From Christiangramia sp. (lineage in GTDB: Bacteria; Bacteroidota; Bacteroidia; Flavobacteriales; Flavobacteriaceae), in assembly GCF_029937855.1 (NCBI RefSeq), contig NZ_JAPYPC010000030.1, positions 11,787 to 51,330 on the forward strand: 39,544 nt of DNA, in the 5' to 3' direction. The notes beneath the pieces were generated by a model. It was not told the DNA's origin. It ran no database searches and saw only the letters and a program-made list of their open reading frames with translations. The translations under genes were made by a program, and so were the position numbers. Positions 17,160-25,739 of this stretch are shown here, in pieces (positions within the stretch are counted from its first letter, which is position 1; every line of letters begins with the position of its first letter).

Positions 17160-17942
17160 ATGAATAAAGAAAAACCGCTTATCCTGGTTACTAATGATGA
17201 TGGCATTACTGCTCCCGGAATAAGAACCCTGGTAGAAGTGATGAAAGAACTGGGAGATGTAATCGTGGTTGCCCCAGATAGTCCCCAAAGTGGAATGGGG
17301 CACGCGATAACCATTAGCGACACCCTTTTTTGCGAACAGGTTACAATAAAAGAAACCTATAAACATAAAGAATATAGTTGTTCCGGCACACCAGCCGATT
17401 GTGTAAAAATAGCCACACAGGAAATACTGCATAGGAAACCTGATCTTTGTGTAAGCGGGATTAACCATGGCTCTAACTCCTCTATCAATGTAATATATTC
17501 CGGAACTATGAGTGCGGCTGTAGAAGCTGGAATTGAAGGTATTCCTGCAATTGGATTTTCACTTTTGGATTATTCTCTTAATGCCGATTTTGAACCGACA
17601 AGAAAATTTATAAAGACAATTACCAGGAATGTCTTAAAGAATGGGTTACCCCTGGGAGTAGTTCTTAATGTAAACATCCCAAAATTGAAGGAATCTGAAA
17701 TAAAGGGAATCAAGGTTTGCAGACAGGCCAATGCACACTGGGAAGAAGAGTTCGATAAAAGAACAAATCCGCAGGGTCGCGAATATTACTGGCTTACCGG
17801 AAAATTTGTAAATAAAGATGAAGGTGAAGATACCGATGAAAAAGCTTTGGAAGAAGGTTATGTCTCTGTGGTTCCAGTACAATTTGACCTTACCGCACAC
17901 CAATTTATAAAAGATCTAAGCAGCTGGCCCCTCAATGATTAA
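17160..17942 (+). CDS. surE: 5'/3'-nucleotidase SurE
   Basis: Cytosolic metal-dependent survival-protein phosphatase acting on nucleoside monophosphates, and in some species on polyphosphate. The length is 260 residues. The metal site is visible as TNDDG (Asn12, Asp13, Asp14), the Ser of APDSPQSGMGHAIT and the Asn of VSGINHGSN, in family order. The start at 17160 gives the standard MxKPLILVTNDDGI beginning; an ATG four bases earlier is out of frame. It opens a packed unit: the next gene overlaps by 8 bases, and lpxB, an NlpC/P60 gene and comEC follow on the same strand. Confidence 0.96.
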   Translation: MNKEKPLILVTNDDGITAPGIRTLVEVMKELGDVIVVAPDSPQSGMGHAITISDTLFCEQVTIKETYKHKEYSCSGTPADCVKIATQEILHRKPDLCVSGINHGSNSSINVIYSGTMSAAVEAGIEGIPAIGFSLLDYSLNADFEPTRKFIKTITRNVLKNGLPLGVVLNVNIPKLKESEIKGIKVCRQANAHWEEEFDKRTNPQGREYYWLTGKFVNKDEGEDTDEKALEEGYVSVVPVQFDLTAHQFIKDLSSWPLND

Positions 17943-18216
17943 GCAAAATCTCTTTACAGGATTTTTAACCGGTATCGCAGCAAATATTGCAGGCGTGATA
18001 TTGTACGTCACCTTATTTTCTAATGCAGATCTGGATAAAACCCTCGAGAATGCGGTGGCAAATGATTATTTGGGAAAAATTATAGCGCTTGGCGCTGTTT
18101 TAAATTTTTTACCATTTTTTGTTTTCCTGAAAAAGAAACAAAATTATCATGCTCGTGGCGTTTTACTGGCGACTGTATGCATAGCCGTGGCCGTAGCCAT
18201 TTTCAAATTCTTTTAA
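17935..18216 (+). CDS. Small three-helix membrane protein, function unknown
   Basis: 93 residues with three likely membrane helices (about 8-28, 46-64 and 77-92), a charged loop between the first two (NADLDKTLENAVANDYLGK) and a Lys-rich turn (KKKQNYHARG). I recognise no named family. It overlaps surE by 8 bases and is followed after one base by lpxB, so it is almost certainly translated with them. The fixed position just before lpxB suggests a link to lipid A assembly or its membrane environment, but nothing in the sequence shows it. Confidence 0.85.
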   Translation: MIKQNLFTGFLTGIAANIAGVILYVTLFSNADLDKTLENAVANDYLGKIIALGAVLNFLPFFVFLKKKQNYHARGVLLATVCIAVAVAIFKFF

Positions 18217-18217
18217 G

Positions 18218-19330
18218 ATGAAGTATTATATTATTGCAGGCGAAGCTTCCGGGGATTTACACGCTTCTAACCTGATGAAAGCTTTAAAAGAAGTGGACAA
18301 GGAATCAGATTTTCGATTCTGGGGTGGCGATCTTATGGAAAATCAGGGTGGTACGCTGGTAAAACATTACAGGGAGCTGGCATTTATGGGCTTCTCTGAA
18401 GTGATCATGAACCTTAGAACTATTTTCAGAAACATTAAATTCTGTAAAGAGGACATTGAAAATTATAATCCAGATGTGATCATTTTTGTGGATTATCCCG
18501 GCTTCAATATGAGAATTGCTGAATGGGCAAAGAAAAAAGGATACAGGACTAATTATTACATCTCTCCCCAAATATGGGCCTGGAAGGAAAATAGGATCAA
18601 AAAGATTAAAAGGGATGTAGATGAAATGTACGTGATCCTTCCCTTTGAGCATGATTTTTACAATGATAAACACGATTTTCCGGTTCATTTTGTGGGCCAT
18701 CCCTTATTGGATGCCATTGATAATCGTTCCCCTGTAGATATAGATTCTTTTAGAAAAAATCATGGTTTAGACCATCGTCCGGTAATTGCGTTGCTTCCCG
18801 GCAGCCGAAAACAGGAAATTGAAAAGATGCTAAATATAATGTTGAGTGTAACTTCAGCATTTAAAGAATATCAATTTGTGATTGCAGGAGCACCCAGTCA
18901 GGATAAAGAATTTTATCAGAATTTTATTAAAAAATCCAACGTAAGCCTTATCATGAACAAGACCTATGATGTACTAAGCATATCCCATGCTGCGTTAGTC
19001 ACTTCGGGGACGGCTACTTTAGAAGCTGCTCTTTTTAAGGTTCCGGAGGTAGTTTGTTATAAGGGAAGTTTTATTTCCTATCATATCGCAAAAAGAATTA
19101 TTAATCTTAATTATATTTCTTTGGTTAATTTGATCATGGATAGAGAGGTTGTTAAAGAATTGATCCAAAATGAATTTAATACCAAAGACTTAAAAACGGA
19201 ACTCCATAAGATCCTGAATGAAGATAATCGTAAAAGAATTTTTGAAGATTACTACGAGTTAGAAAAAACGCTTGGCGGGAAAGGTGCCAGCAAAAAAACC
19301 GCTGAATTGATTTATAAGAATTTAAAATGA
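18218..19330 (+). CDS. lpxB: Lipid-A-disaccharide synthase
   Basis: Peripheral inner-membrane GT19 glycosyltransferase that joins lipid X and UDP-diacylglucosamine to give the tetra-acyl lipid A disaccharide. The length is normal (370). Landmarks: IIAGEASGDLHASNLM at the start, FVDYPGFNMRIAEWAKKKG, YYISPQIWAWKENRIKKIK, and LLPGSRKQEIEKML opening the nucleotide-binding half, then VTSGTATLEAALFKVPEVV. It starts one base after the small membrane gene and overlaps the following NlpC/P60 gene by 4 bases (ATGA). Confidence 0.97.
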   Translation: MKYYIIAGEASGDLHASNLMKALKEVDKESDFRFWGGDLMENQGGTLVKHYRELAFMGFSEVIMNLRTIFRNIKFCKEDIENYNPDVIIFVDYPGFNMRIAEWAKKKGYRTNYYISPQIWAWKENRIKKIKRDVDEMYVILPFEHDFYNDKHDFPVHFVGHPLLDAIDNRSPVDIDSFRKNHGLDHRPVIALLPGSRKQEIEKMLNIMLSVTSAFKEYQFVIAGAPSQDKEFYQNFIKKSNVSLIMNKTYDVLSISHAALVTSGTATLEAALFKVPEVVCYKGSFISYHIAKRIINLNYISLVNLIMDREVVKELIQNEFNTKDLKTELHKILNEDNRKRIFEDYYELEKTLGGKGASKKTAELIYKNLK

Positions 19331-19878
19331 GAACTCAAGCGATATTTAAATTTCTGGGCTTAATCTTTATAATTTTATTTCTTGCCTCCTGTGGATCCTC
19401 GCGTTCACGAGTGGTAACCACCAAAAAAGAAGCCGATAGAACAGAAAAAGCTTCCGAGGTATATGAGCGTACCCCTGCCGCCGAACCGGAAGACAAAAAA
19501 GCCTACAAAGTGGTTCGTACCGCGAAAAAATTTGAAGGCACAAAATATAAGTACGGAGGAACCACTAAAAAAGGAATGGATTGTTCCGGACTTATCTACG
19601 TTTCATTTCTTGAAGAAGGCGTTTCGCTGCCCCGAACTTCCAGAGCAATGTCGCTCGAAGGCAAACGGCTTAATTTAAAAGAAGTTAGTATTGGGGACCT
19701 TTTATTTTTCGAAACCAATAAAAATCGAAAAGTGATAAATCATGTAGGTTTAGTTATAGAGGTAGATAAAGATGGTATTTATTTTATTCATTCCTCTACC
19801 TCCAGAGGTGTAATTATTTCCTCATTATCAGAATATTACTGGTATAATAATTTTGTCATGGCCCGCCGGGTGATTTGA
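19327..19878 (+). CDS. NlpC/P60 (C40) peptidoglycan hydrolase lipoprotein
   Basis: 183-residue lipoprotein: signal helix and lipobox FLASC with Cys22, then a charged linker and a single C40 cysteine peptidase domain. The catalytic Cys86 is in GMDCSGLIY, His139 in NHVGLVIEV, and the third polar residue is His155 in YFIHSSTSRG. Enzymes of this fold cut the D-Glu-meso-DAP bond of stem peptides. The layout (short lipoprotein, no SH3 or LysM domain) resembles Spr/MepS of Proteobacteria, which opens the wall for growth. The 4-base overlap with lpxB shows coupling with outer-membrane synthesis; the precise bond cut here is inferred. Confidence 0.92.
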   Translation: MRTQAIFKFLGLIFIILFLASCGSSRSRVVTTKKEADRTEKASEVYERTPAAEPEDKKAYKVVRTAKKFEGTKYKYGGTTKKGMDCSGLIYVSFLEEGVSLPRTSRAMSLEGKRLNLKEVSIGDLLFFETNKNRKVINHVGLVIEVDKDGIYFIHSSTSRGVIISSLSEYYWYNNFVMARRVI

Positions 19879-19912
19879 TTTTTTCATACCTTCAATAGGT
19901 AAAAATCAATCA

Positions 19913-21958
19913 TTGAAAGATTTCCAATTTATCTTCCTAAGGCTATCCATTTATCTTATCTTAGGAATACTTTCCGCATTTTACACCACTATACAAACCA
20001 GCGTTCTTCTGATTTCTGGTTTAGGTATTTTGCTATTATTTCTAATCGCATACTTCAGAGCTCAAAAGAAAATATTTCCGGATTCCTTCTTCGGAATAAG
20101 CTGTTTTCTACTCCTATTTTTCCTGGGATTTTCTACTGCATATTTCAATATGCCTGAAAATCAGCCAAAGCATTTTATAAACCAGAATATCGCAGAGAGA
20201 GGAAATTTAATTTTAGAAGCTAGAGTTTCGGAAGAATTGAAACCAACCGCCTTTTCCCAAAGATTTATACTGAAAACTGAGAATTTATTGGACGGGGAAA
20301 ATAGCCTTGATATTAGCGGAAAGTTATTATTAAACCTAAAAGTCGATTCCAGTAAAATATCAAATTTAAAGCCTGGGATGCACATCCTGGTTCCCTGGAT
20401 TCCTGAAGAAATAAAACCACCCTTAAACCCTTTTCAGTTTAGTTACAAAAATTATATGGGTCAGCTTAAAGTACATCGGCAGATTAATCCCAACATTCCA
20501 AAAATTAAAATCCTGGATAACGACGATGAAAGTTTAAGATCTTTTTCCTGGAGCTTAAGAGAAGAATTAATTTCAGGTTTAAAAGAGCATGATTTTGGCG
20601 CAAATGAACTGGCAGTTTTCCAGGCGCTGATCCTGGGACAAAGAAGGGAAATAAGCAATGAACTTTATAAAGATTATGCCGCTGCCGGAGCCATTCACAT
20701 CCTCGCAATCTCTGGTCTCCATGTGGGAATTTTACTATTCATTTTGAACTTCCTTTTTCGGGGACTTAACAGAATCAAATACGGGAAATTTATAAAAGCA
20801 GCTATCCTTATTCTTTTGCTATGGAGCTTTGCGGTTTTAACCGGGCTCAGCGCCTCTGTGGTGAGAGCAGTGACTATGTTTTCGTTCATTGCCATTGGGC
20901 TGCAAATAAAAAGGAAGACCAGCGTTCTAAATAGTCTTTTTCTCTCTCTTTTCGTCCTCCTACTTATTGATCCTTATTATTTATTCCAGGTGGGCTTTCA
21001 ATTAAGCTATCTGGCCGTATTCAGCATTATTCTTTTTCAGCCTATGCTTTATAATTTATATAAACCCAAGTTCAAGCTTGTAGATTATTTTTGGAAATTA
21101 AGTGCTGTAAGTATTGCGGCCCAAATTGGAGTGATCCCGCTTAGTCTCTATTATTTTCATCAATTTCCGGGACTTTTTCTTTTAAGCAACCTTATTATTC
21201 TGCCATTTTTAGGAATCATCCTGGCATTGGGCATCCTGATCATTATTCTCGCTTATATTAATGGATTGTCCCCTTTTGTTACAGAGGTATTCAATTTTAT
21301 TCTCCGAATGTTAAATGATTTTATAGCATGGGTTGCAGGAATAGAGAGCTTTGTAATTGATAATATTCAGATTAGTGATTTTCAAACCATTTCTCTTTAT
21401 CTTCTAATTATAAGCCTATTTCTTCTGCTGAAAAAAATAGAATTTACACGGATATGTTTTCTGCTCACCTGTGTTCTTATTTTTCAGGTATCAACATATT
21501 ATTTCAGAAAAAATATACCCGATTCTGAAAGTGTTATTTTTCATAGATCATGGCACTCTTTCATCACTATGAAAAATGATCGAATGCTGACAATTTTTTC
21601 CGAAGATTCTATAGAAAACTTTAATATAGGAGATTATAAAAGAGAACGAAAAATAACTAAAGTCAGAATGGAGAAAATTCCTGAGATCATGAATCTCTCC
21701 AATAAGCTAAGCCTAATAATTGATACAACCGGAAATTATAATATCCCTGATTTTCAACCTGAAATTATAATATTACGAAACTCGCCAAAAATAAACCTGG
21801 AAAGGCTTATTGTTCAACTTTCACCGGTGCAAATAGTAGTAGACGGAAGTAATTATAATTCTTTTGTAAATCGATGGAAAGCGACTGCAGAGCATAAAAA
21901 AATCCCTTTCCACTACACCGGCGAAAAGGGAGCATATATTTTAAACTCAAATAACTGA
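19913..21958 (+). CDS. comEC: ComEC/Rec2-family DNA uptake channel, short form without lactamase domain
   Basis: Polytopic inner-membrane protein that imports single-stranded DNA during natural transformation. An N-terminal DUF4131-type region (about 1-190) precedes the Competence domain of many helices, with HILAISGLHVGI, LTGLSASVVRAVTMFSF, FQLSYLAVFSIILF and IAAQIGVIPLSLYYFHQFPG, all typical of ComEC. The C-terminal 150 residues are soluble and lack the metallo-beta-lactamase motif HxHxDH, so at 681 residues this is the short form common in Bacteroidota. The start must be TTG at 19913. No in-frame ATG or GTG exists between the TGA at 19871-19873 and this codon, and the next ATG is about 70 residues in, beyond the first helices. 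It follows the NlpC/P60 gene by 34 bases and ends 3 bases from a converging gene. Confidence 0.93.
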   Translation: MKDFQFIFLRLSIYLILGILSAFYTTIQTSVLLISGLGILLLFLIAYFRAQKKIFPDSFFGISCFLLLFFLGFSTAYFNMPENQPKHFINQNIAERGNLILEARVSEELKPTAFSQRFILKTENLLDGENSLDISGKLLLNLKVDSSKISNLKPGMHILVPWIPEEIKPPLNPFQFSYKNYMGQLKVHRQINPNIPKIKILDNDDESLRSFSWSLREELISGLKEHDFGANELAVFQALILGQRREISNELYKDYAAAGAIHILAISGLHVGILLFILNFLFRGLNRIKYGKFIKAAILILLLWSFAVLTGLSASVVRAVTMFSFIAIGLQIKRKTSVLNSLFLSLFVLLLIDPYYLFQVGFQLSYLAVFSIILFQPMLYNLYKPKFKLVDYFWKLSAVSIAAQIGVIPLSLYYFHQFPGLFLLSNLIILPFLGIILALGILIIILAYINGLSPFVTEVFNFILRMLNDFIAWVAGIESFVIDNIQISDFQTISLYLLIISLFLLLKKIEFTRICFLLTCVLIFQVSTYYFRKNIPDSESVIFHRSWHSFITMKNDRMLTIFSEDSIENFNIGDYKRERKITKVRMEKIPEIMNLSNKLSLIIDTTGNYNIPDFQPEIIILRNSPKINLERLIVQLSPVQIVVDGSNYNSFVNRWKATAEHKKIPFHYTGEKGAYILNSNN

Positions 21959-21961
21959 AAT

Positions 21962-22504
21962 TTAGCTGGAAAAAGTACCTTCAAACTCTTCCTGGTATTT
22001 CTTCCATTCTTCATCAGATTTTACTTTTTTATAATCATCTGTGGCAAATACTTTTAAAAAGATTTCTAATTTTTCAGGAGTTAGATAACCTTTTACCGGG
22101 GATAAAAATGCGCCGGTTTCATCAAAGAAGACCATCGTGGGATAAGCATTCACCCCCATGGCTAAAGCAAATTGATGAACTGCATTTCTGCCCTTTCTCT
22201 CAGGATCGTAATTAGGATTCTTAAACACTTTATCCTTAAAGTTTATTATTTCATTTCCTTCTGCATTGAATTTTACAGCGTAGTAATGCTTGTTTATATA
22301 TTCAGCAACATCTTTATTGCCAAAAGTATTTTTATCCAGAAGTTTACAGGGACCACACCAGGTGGTGTAGGCATCAACAAAGATTTTCTTTGGATTTTCT
22401 TTCTGGGCTTTTAAAGCTTCATTCATGCTCATCCATTTAATTTCCTGCGCCTGAATGGCCGAAATTGAAAAAGCAAAAAGTATAAAGAGGAATATTTTTT
22501 TCAT
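21962..22504 (-). CDS. Exported thioredoxin-fold protein
   Basis: 180 residues with a cleavable signal peptide (MKKIFLFILFAFSISAIQAQ), so periplasmic. The thioredoxin-like domain carries the redox motif Trp-Cys50-Gly-Pro-Cys53 and the cis-Pro loop NAYPTMVFF (Pro122). The WCGPC sequence is the thioredoxin form rather than a DsbA-type CPHC, so a reducing or thiol-delivery role is more likely than oxidation (inference). An insertion of about 20 residues (NEIINFKDKVFKNPNYDPER) between helix and cis-Pro is typical of this Bacteroidota subgroup. It follows the peptide-transporter genes by 44 bases but has its own TAnnTTTG box at 22544-22551. Confidence 0.9.
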   Translation of the reverse strand: MKKIFLFILFAFSISAIQAQEIKWMSMNEALKAQKENPKKIFVDAYTTWCGPCKLLDKNTFGNKDVAEYINKHYYAVKFNAEGNEIINFKDKVFKNPNYDPERKGRNAVHQFALAMGVNAYPTMVFFDETGAFLSPVKGYLTPEKLEIFLKVFATDDYKKVKSDEEWKKYQEEFEGTFSS

Positions 22505-22543
22505 CTTTCAATAAATTTTAATCGTAAGTGCAAAAAGCATTCC

Positions 22544-22551
22544 CAAATTTA
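22544..22551 (-). promoter_or_regulatory. Candidate -7 box of the exported thioredoxin gene
   Basis: The minus strand reads TAAATTTG (perfect TAnnTTTG), 39 bases before the ATG and overlapping the last codon of the upstream transporter. The gene may thus be expressed both alone and with the operon. Confidence 0.4.
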
Positions 22552-24135
22552 ATGAATTCCATGCATCCATTTACGCAACAACGGAACAAGAAATAGCAAG
22601 ATCAAAGCTGCAGCGCCCACCACACAAAATCCCCAGATAAAATAGGTATCGGAATAAATTCCTAAAGTCATAGTAGCCGGAGTATCATCGGTTACTGCTT
22701 CATTTGTAGTTAAAGTCCCAATGACTCCAGCCATTTTATTGGCAAGGGCAATAGATAAAAACCAGGCTCCCATTACAAAACCAACTACCTTCGCCGGCGA
22801 AAGCTTAGTCACCATGGAAAGGCCTATAGGGGAAAGGGATAACTCCCCTGTGGTATGAAGTAAATACATTAATGCCAGAAAAACAATAGATACAAGTCCG
22901 TCGCCGGAAGCAAAATATTTGGCTCCGATTACAATGACACCAAAACCTAGAGCCAATTGCGTAAGTCCCAGGACAAATTTCATAGGAGTACTTGGTTCTT
23001 TCCCGGCCCGGTTCAACTTTAGCCACATCCAGGAGAATACCGGCGCAAGAAGCATGATATAAAGCGGATTCAAACTTTGAAATATTGAAGCAGGAATCTC
23101 TGTGCCACCCACAAAGCGATCTACATTCTTATCTGTAAAAATCGTTAAACTACCACCTGCCTGTTCAAAGAGCGCCCAGAAAATAGCATGAAAAAAGAAT
23201 AATACGATCACTACCAGAAGTCTTTGCCCTTCCACCCTGCTTTTAGATGTTAAAGCCTGATAAAGCAAATAGGCAATGATCAACAAGGAAATTACAATCA
23301 TAGCTCCAGACATTACTTCATCCAGGTCCAGCATATAAGCGCAGACCGGGATCGCTAATAAAGAGACTATATAAACTCCATAATCTGGCTTAAGGCCTAA
23401 AAATTTTCTTTCGCCACGGGTTACCTCTTCAGGCTGCCCGCCTTTTCCTTCGAGCATATCTGTTTTAGAAGCGAAGTAAAAAACAATTAATCCCAGGAGC
23501 ATTCCAATACCCGCAAGTCCGAATCCATAATGCCAGTTTATTTGCTGGCCCACATACCCACAGGTTAAGGTGGCTAAAAAAGAGCCGATATTCACCCCCA
23601 TATAAAAGATGGAAAAAGCTCCATCTTTTCGAGGATCATCGGTTTCATAGAAGGTACCAAGGAAGGAACTGATATTGGGTTTAAAAAACCCATTCCCTAT
23701 TATAATTAAAGACAGGGCCGCAAAGAAAAAAGGCATATTTCCTTCAAGACCTTCAATTCCCTGTAAGGCGAGTGTAAAATGTCCCAAAGACATTAAAAGT
23801 CCGCCCCAAATAATAGTTTTTTTAAATCCTAGTAATTTATCGGCAACCAAACCGCCCAGAACGGGGAATAAATAAACCATAGCGGTATAAGAGCCATAGA
23901 TACCGTAGGCCTGAGTTTCGGCTACATTTTGAGCCAGGTCTATAAAAAGCACCTTGGTCATGTAAAGCACCAGAAGTGCGCGCATCCCGTAATAAGAGAA
24001 ACGCTCCCACATTTCAGCGAAGAATAGCACGAATAATGCTTTAGGATGAGCTTTTTTATTAGTGTAAATAATAAAAGGTACCCAGATTAGTACAAATACC
24101 CACCCAATAATCATTATCCATAAAGTGATATCCAT
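22549..24135 (-). CDS. Proton-coupled di/tripeptide symporter (POT/PTR), copy 2
   Basis: Inner-membrane MFS transporter of the POT/PTR family, importing di- and tripeptides with protons. The diagnostic ExxERF motif appears as EMWERFSYYGMRALL on helix 1, and FSIFYMGVNIGSFLA corresponds to the FYxxINxGS signature. The 528 residues fit the 14-helix Bacteroidota/Proteobacteria form. Later motifs EQAGGS and HTTGELSLSPIGLSMVTKLSP are also typical. It starts 17 bases after the stop of its paralogue, showing tandem duplication with divergence. Substrate range of the two copies cannot be read from sequence. Confidence 0.95.
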   Translation of the reverse strand: MDITLWIMIIGWVFVLIWVPFIIYTNKKAHPKALFVLFFAEMWERFSYYGMRALLVLYMTKVLFIDLAQNVAETQAYGIYGSYTAMVYLFPVLGGLVADKLLGFKKTIIWGGLLMSLGHFTLALQGIEGLEGNMPFFFAALSLIIIGNGFFKPNISSFLGTFYETDDPRKDGAFSIFYMGVNIGSFLATLTCGYVGQQINWHYGFGLAGIGMLLGLIVFYFASKTDMLEGKGGQPEEVTRGERKFLGLKPDYGVYIVSLLAIPVCAYMLDLDEVMSGAMIVISLLIIAYLLYQALTSKSRVEGQRLLVVIVLFFFHAIFWALFEQAGGSLTIFTDKNVDRFVGGTEIPASIFQSLNPLYIMLLAPVFSWMWLKLNRAGKEPSTPMKFVLGLTQLALGFGVIVIGAKYFASGDGLVSIVFLALMYLLHTTGELSLSPIGLSMVTKLSPAKVVGFVMGAWFLSIALANKMAGVIGTLTTNEAVTDDTPATMTLGIYSDTYFIWGFCVVGAAALILLFLVPLLRKWMHGIH

Positions 24136-24152
24136 TGCTTATAAATTGAGAG

Positions 24153-25721
24153 TTATTTTAAATTTTCATCGGCAAGCTCATAACCTTCCTGCTCTTCCAG
24201 CTCTCTCTCATTATCCTCTACGCCGTGAGTTAGACGCTTTAATGGCTTCAACATAATTAATACGATACTTGCGAAAGCAATTGTAAAAATCGTTATACCC
24301 GAGAAAATTGCGATATCCCCCGCTTCAGAAGCAAATTCTCCCACGATTCCAGCTACTTTGTTTCCTAATCCAGTCGCAGCAAAATAAACTCCCATCATTA
24401 AGGAAGCGTACCTTATCGGAGCAAGTTTGGTAATAAAAGAGAGGGCAACCGGGGAGGAACAAAGTTCTCCAATAGTATGAAATAAATAAGCCAGCACTAA
24501 CCAGTACATTGCAGAGGAACCGTTCGCTTCAAATTGTAGCGCAGCGAAAACCATAAATACAAATCCAAGTCCCATGATAATAACTCCTGTAGCCATCTTG
24601 AAGATAGAAGAAGCTTCTTTATTCTTTAGCTTTCTTTTAGCCCAAAAATTAGCAACTACAAGTCCGAAGATGATAATAAACATTGCGTTAAGGGACTGGA
24701 ACCAGGATGCCGGCACTTCATTCCCAATTAATGGCAAACTAAAGGGTAATGATCTATTTGTATTATCTAATGCATAAATGTTCATTAAACCACCTGCCTG
24801 TTCAAAAGCTCCCCAAAAGACGATTACCAGAATAAAGGATAATAACATTACCACATACCTATCTTTCATCACTTTTGTAGTCAAATCCTTGTAGACCATC
24901 ATCATCATAGAGATCACTAGGGTCAGGAAAATAAAAAGAAGGCCGTAGGCGATCCCCATATAATAGAAACCAAATAAGGATGCTATGAGTAAAATTGCGG
25001 ATATTGTAAGCTGAAGTGGTGAACTGAAAAGATCCTGGAATAGATTTCCTAAAGAGGCTCCCTCATCCCTTTCCACCTTAGAAAGAAGATTTCCAACATT
25101 CGTCAAATGTTTTTGACCAAGGAGATAAACGATCAAGCCTAGAGCCATCGCGATGCCTGCCAGACCAAATCCATAATGCCATCCTATATTTTCTCCTACA
25201 TAACCCACAATCAAACTGGATAAGAAAGCACCAAGGTTGATCCCGATATAAAATATAGTAAATCCTTTATCCCTTCTAATATCACCTTCTTTATAAAGTC
25301 CACCTACCATAGTAGAGATATTTGGCTTCAGAAATCCTACCCCAGCGATAATTAGGGCCAAACCTGTGTAAAAAGCCCACATTTGTTCCACCGCCAGTAT
25401 TCCATGGCCTGCTACCAGGACAATTCCCCCGATGAGCACTGCCCGTTTCTGACCAAAAACCTTATCGGCCAGGATTCCTCCCGGGATGGAGGCCACATAA
25501 ACGAGCATGGTATACCAGCCGTAAAGTGCCAAAGCTTCAGCCTGAGTCCAACCTAATCCCGCATTACCTTCGGTGGTAGCACTTACCAAATACAGCACCA
25601 GAATGGCGCGCATTCCATAATAGGAAAAGCGCTCCCACATTTCAGTAAAAAAGAGAATATAAAGCCCTACAGGATGTCCGAAAAGCTCTTTTTGATTAAT
25701 ACGTACGTCTTTTGTCGCCAT
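24153..25721 (-). CDS. Proton-coupled di/tripeptide symporter (POT/PTR), copy 1
   Basis: 522-residue POT/PTR transporter paralogous to the next gene in the operon: EMWERFSYYGMRAILVLYL on helix 1, FTIFYIGINLGAFLSS for the second signature, EQAGGLMN in the middle and HTIGELCSSPVALSFITKLAP near the end. Compared with copy 2 it has an acidic C-terminal tail (ERELEEQEGYELADENLK) that may be regulatory. It lies 18 bases downstream of the DPP-IV gene, on the same strand, so dipeptides cut by that enzyme have an importer made from the same message. Confidence 0.95.
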   Translation of the reverse strand: MATKDVRINQKELFGHPVGLYILFFTEMWERFSYYGMRAILVLYLVSATTEGNAGLGWTQAEALALYGWYTMLVYVASIPGGILADKVFGQKRAVLIGGIVLVAGHGILAVEQMWAFYTGLALIIAGVGFLKPNISTMVGGLYKEGDIRRDKGFTIFYIGINLGAFLSSLIVGYVGENIGWHYGFGLAGIAMALGLIVYLLGQKHLTNVGNLLSKVERDEGASLGNLFQDLFSSPLQLTISAILLIASLFGFYYMGIAYGLLFIFLTLVISMMMMVYKDLTTKVMKDRYVVMLLSFILVIVFWGAFEQAGGLMNIYALDNTNRSLPFSLPLIGNEVPASWFQSLNAMFIIIFGLVVANFWAKRKLKNKEASSIFKMATGVIIMGLGFVFMVFAALQFEANGSSAMYWLVLAYLFHTIGELCSSPVALSFITKLAPIRYASLMMGVYFAATGLGNKVAGIVGEFASEAGDIAIFSGITIFTIAFASIVLIMLKPLKRLTHGVEDNERELEEQEGYELADENLK

Positions 25722-25739
25722 TTATTCTAATAGGTTTAA

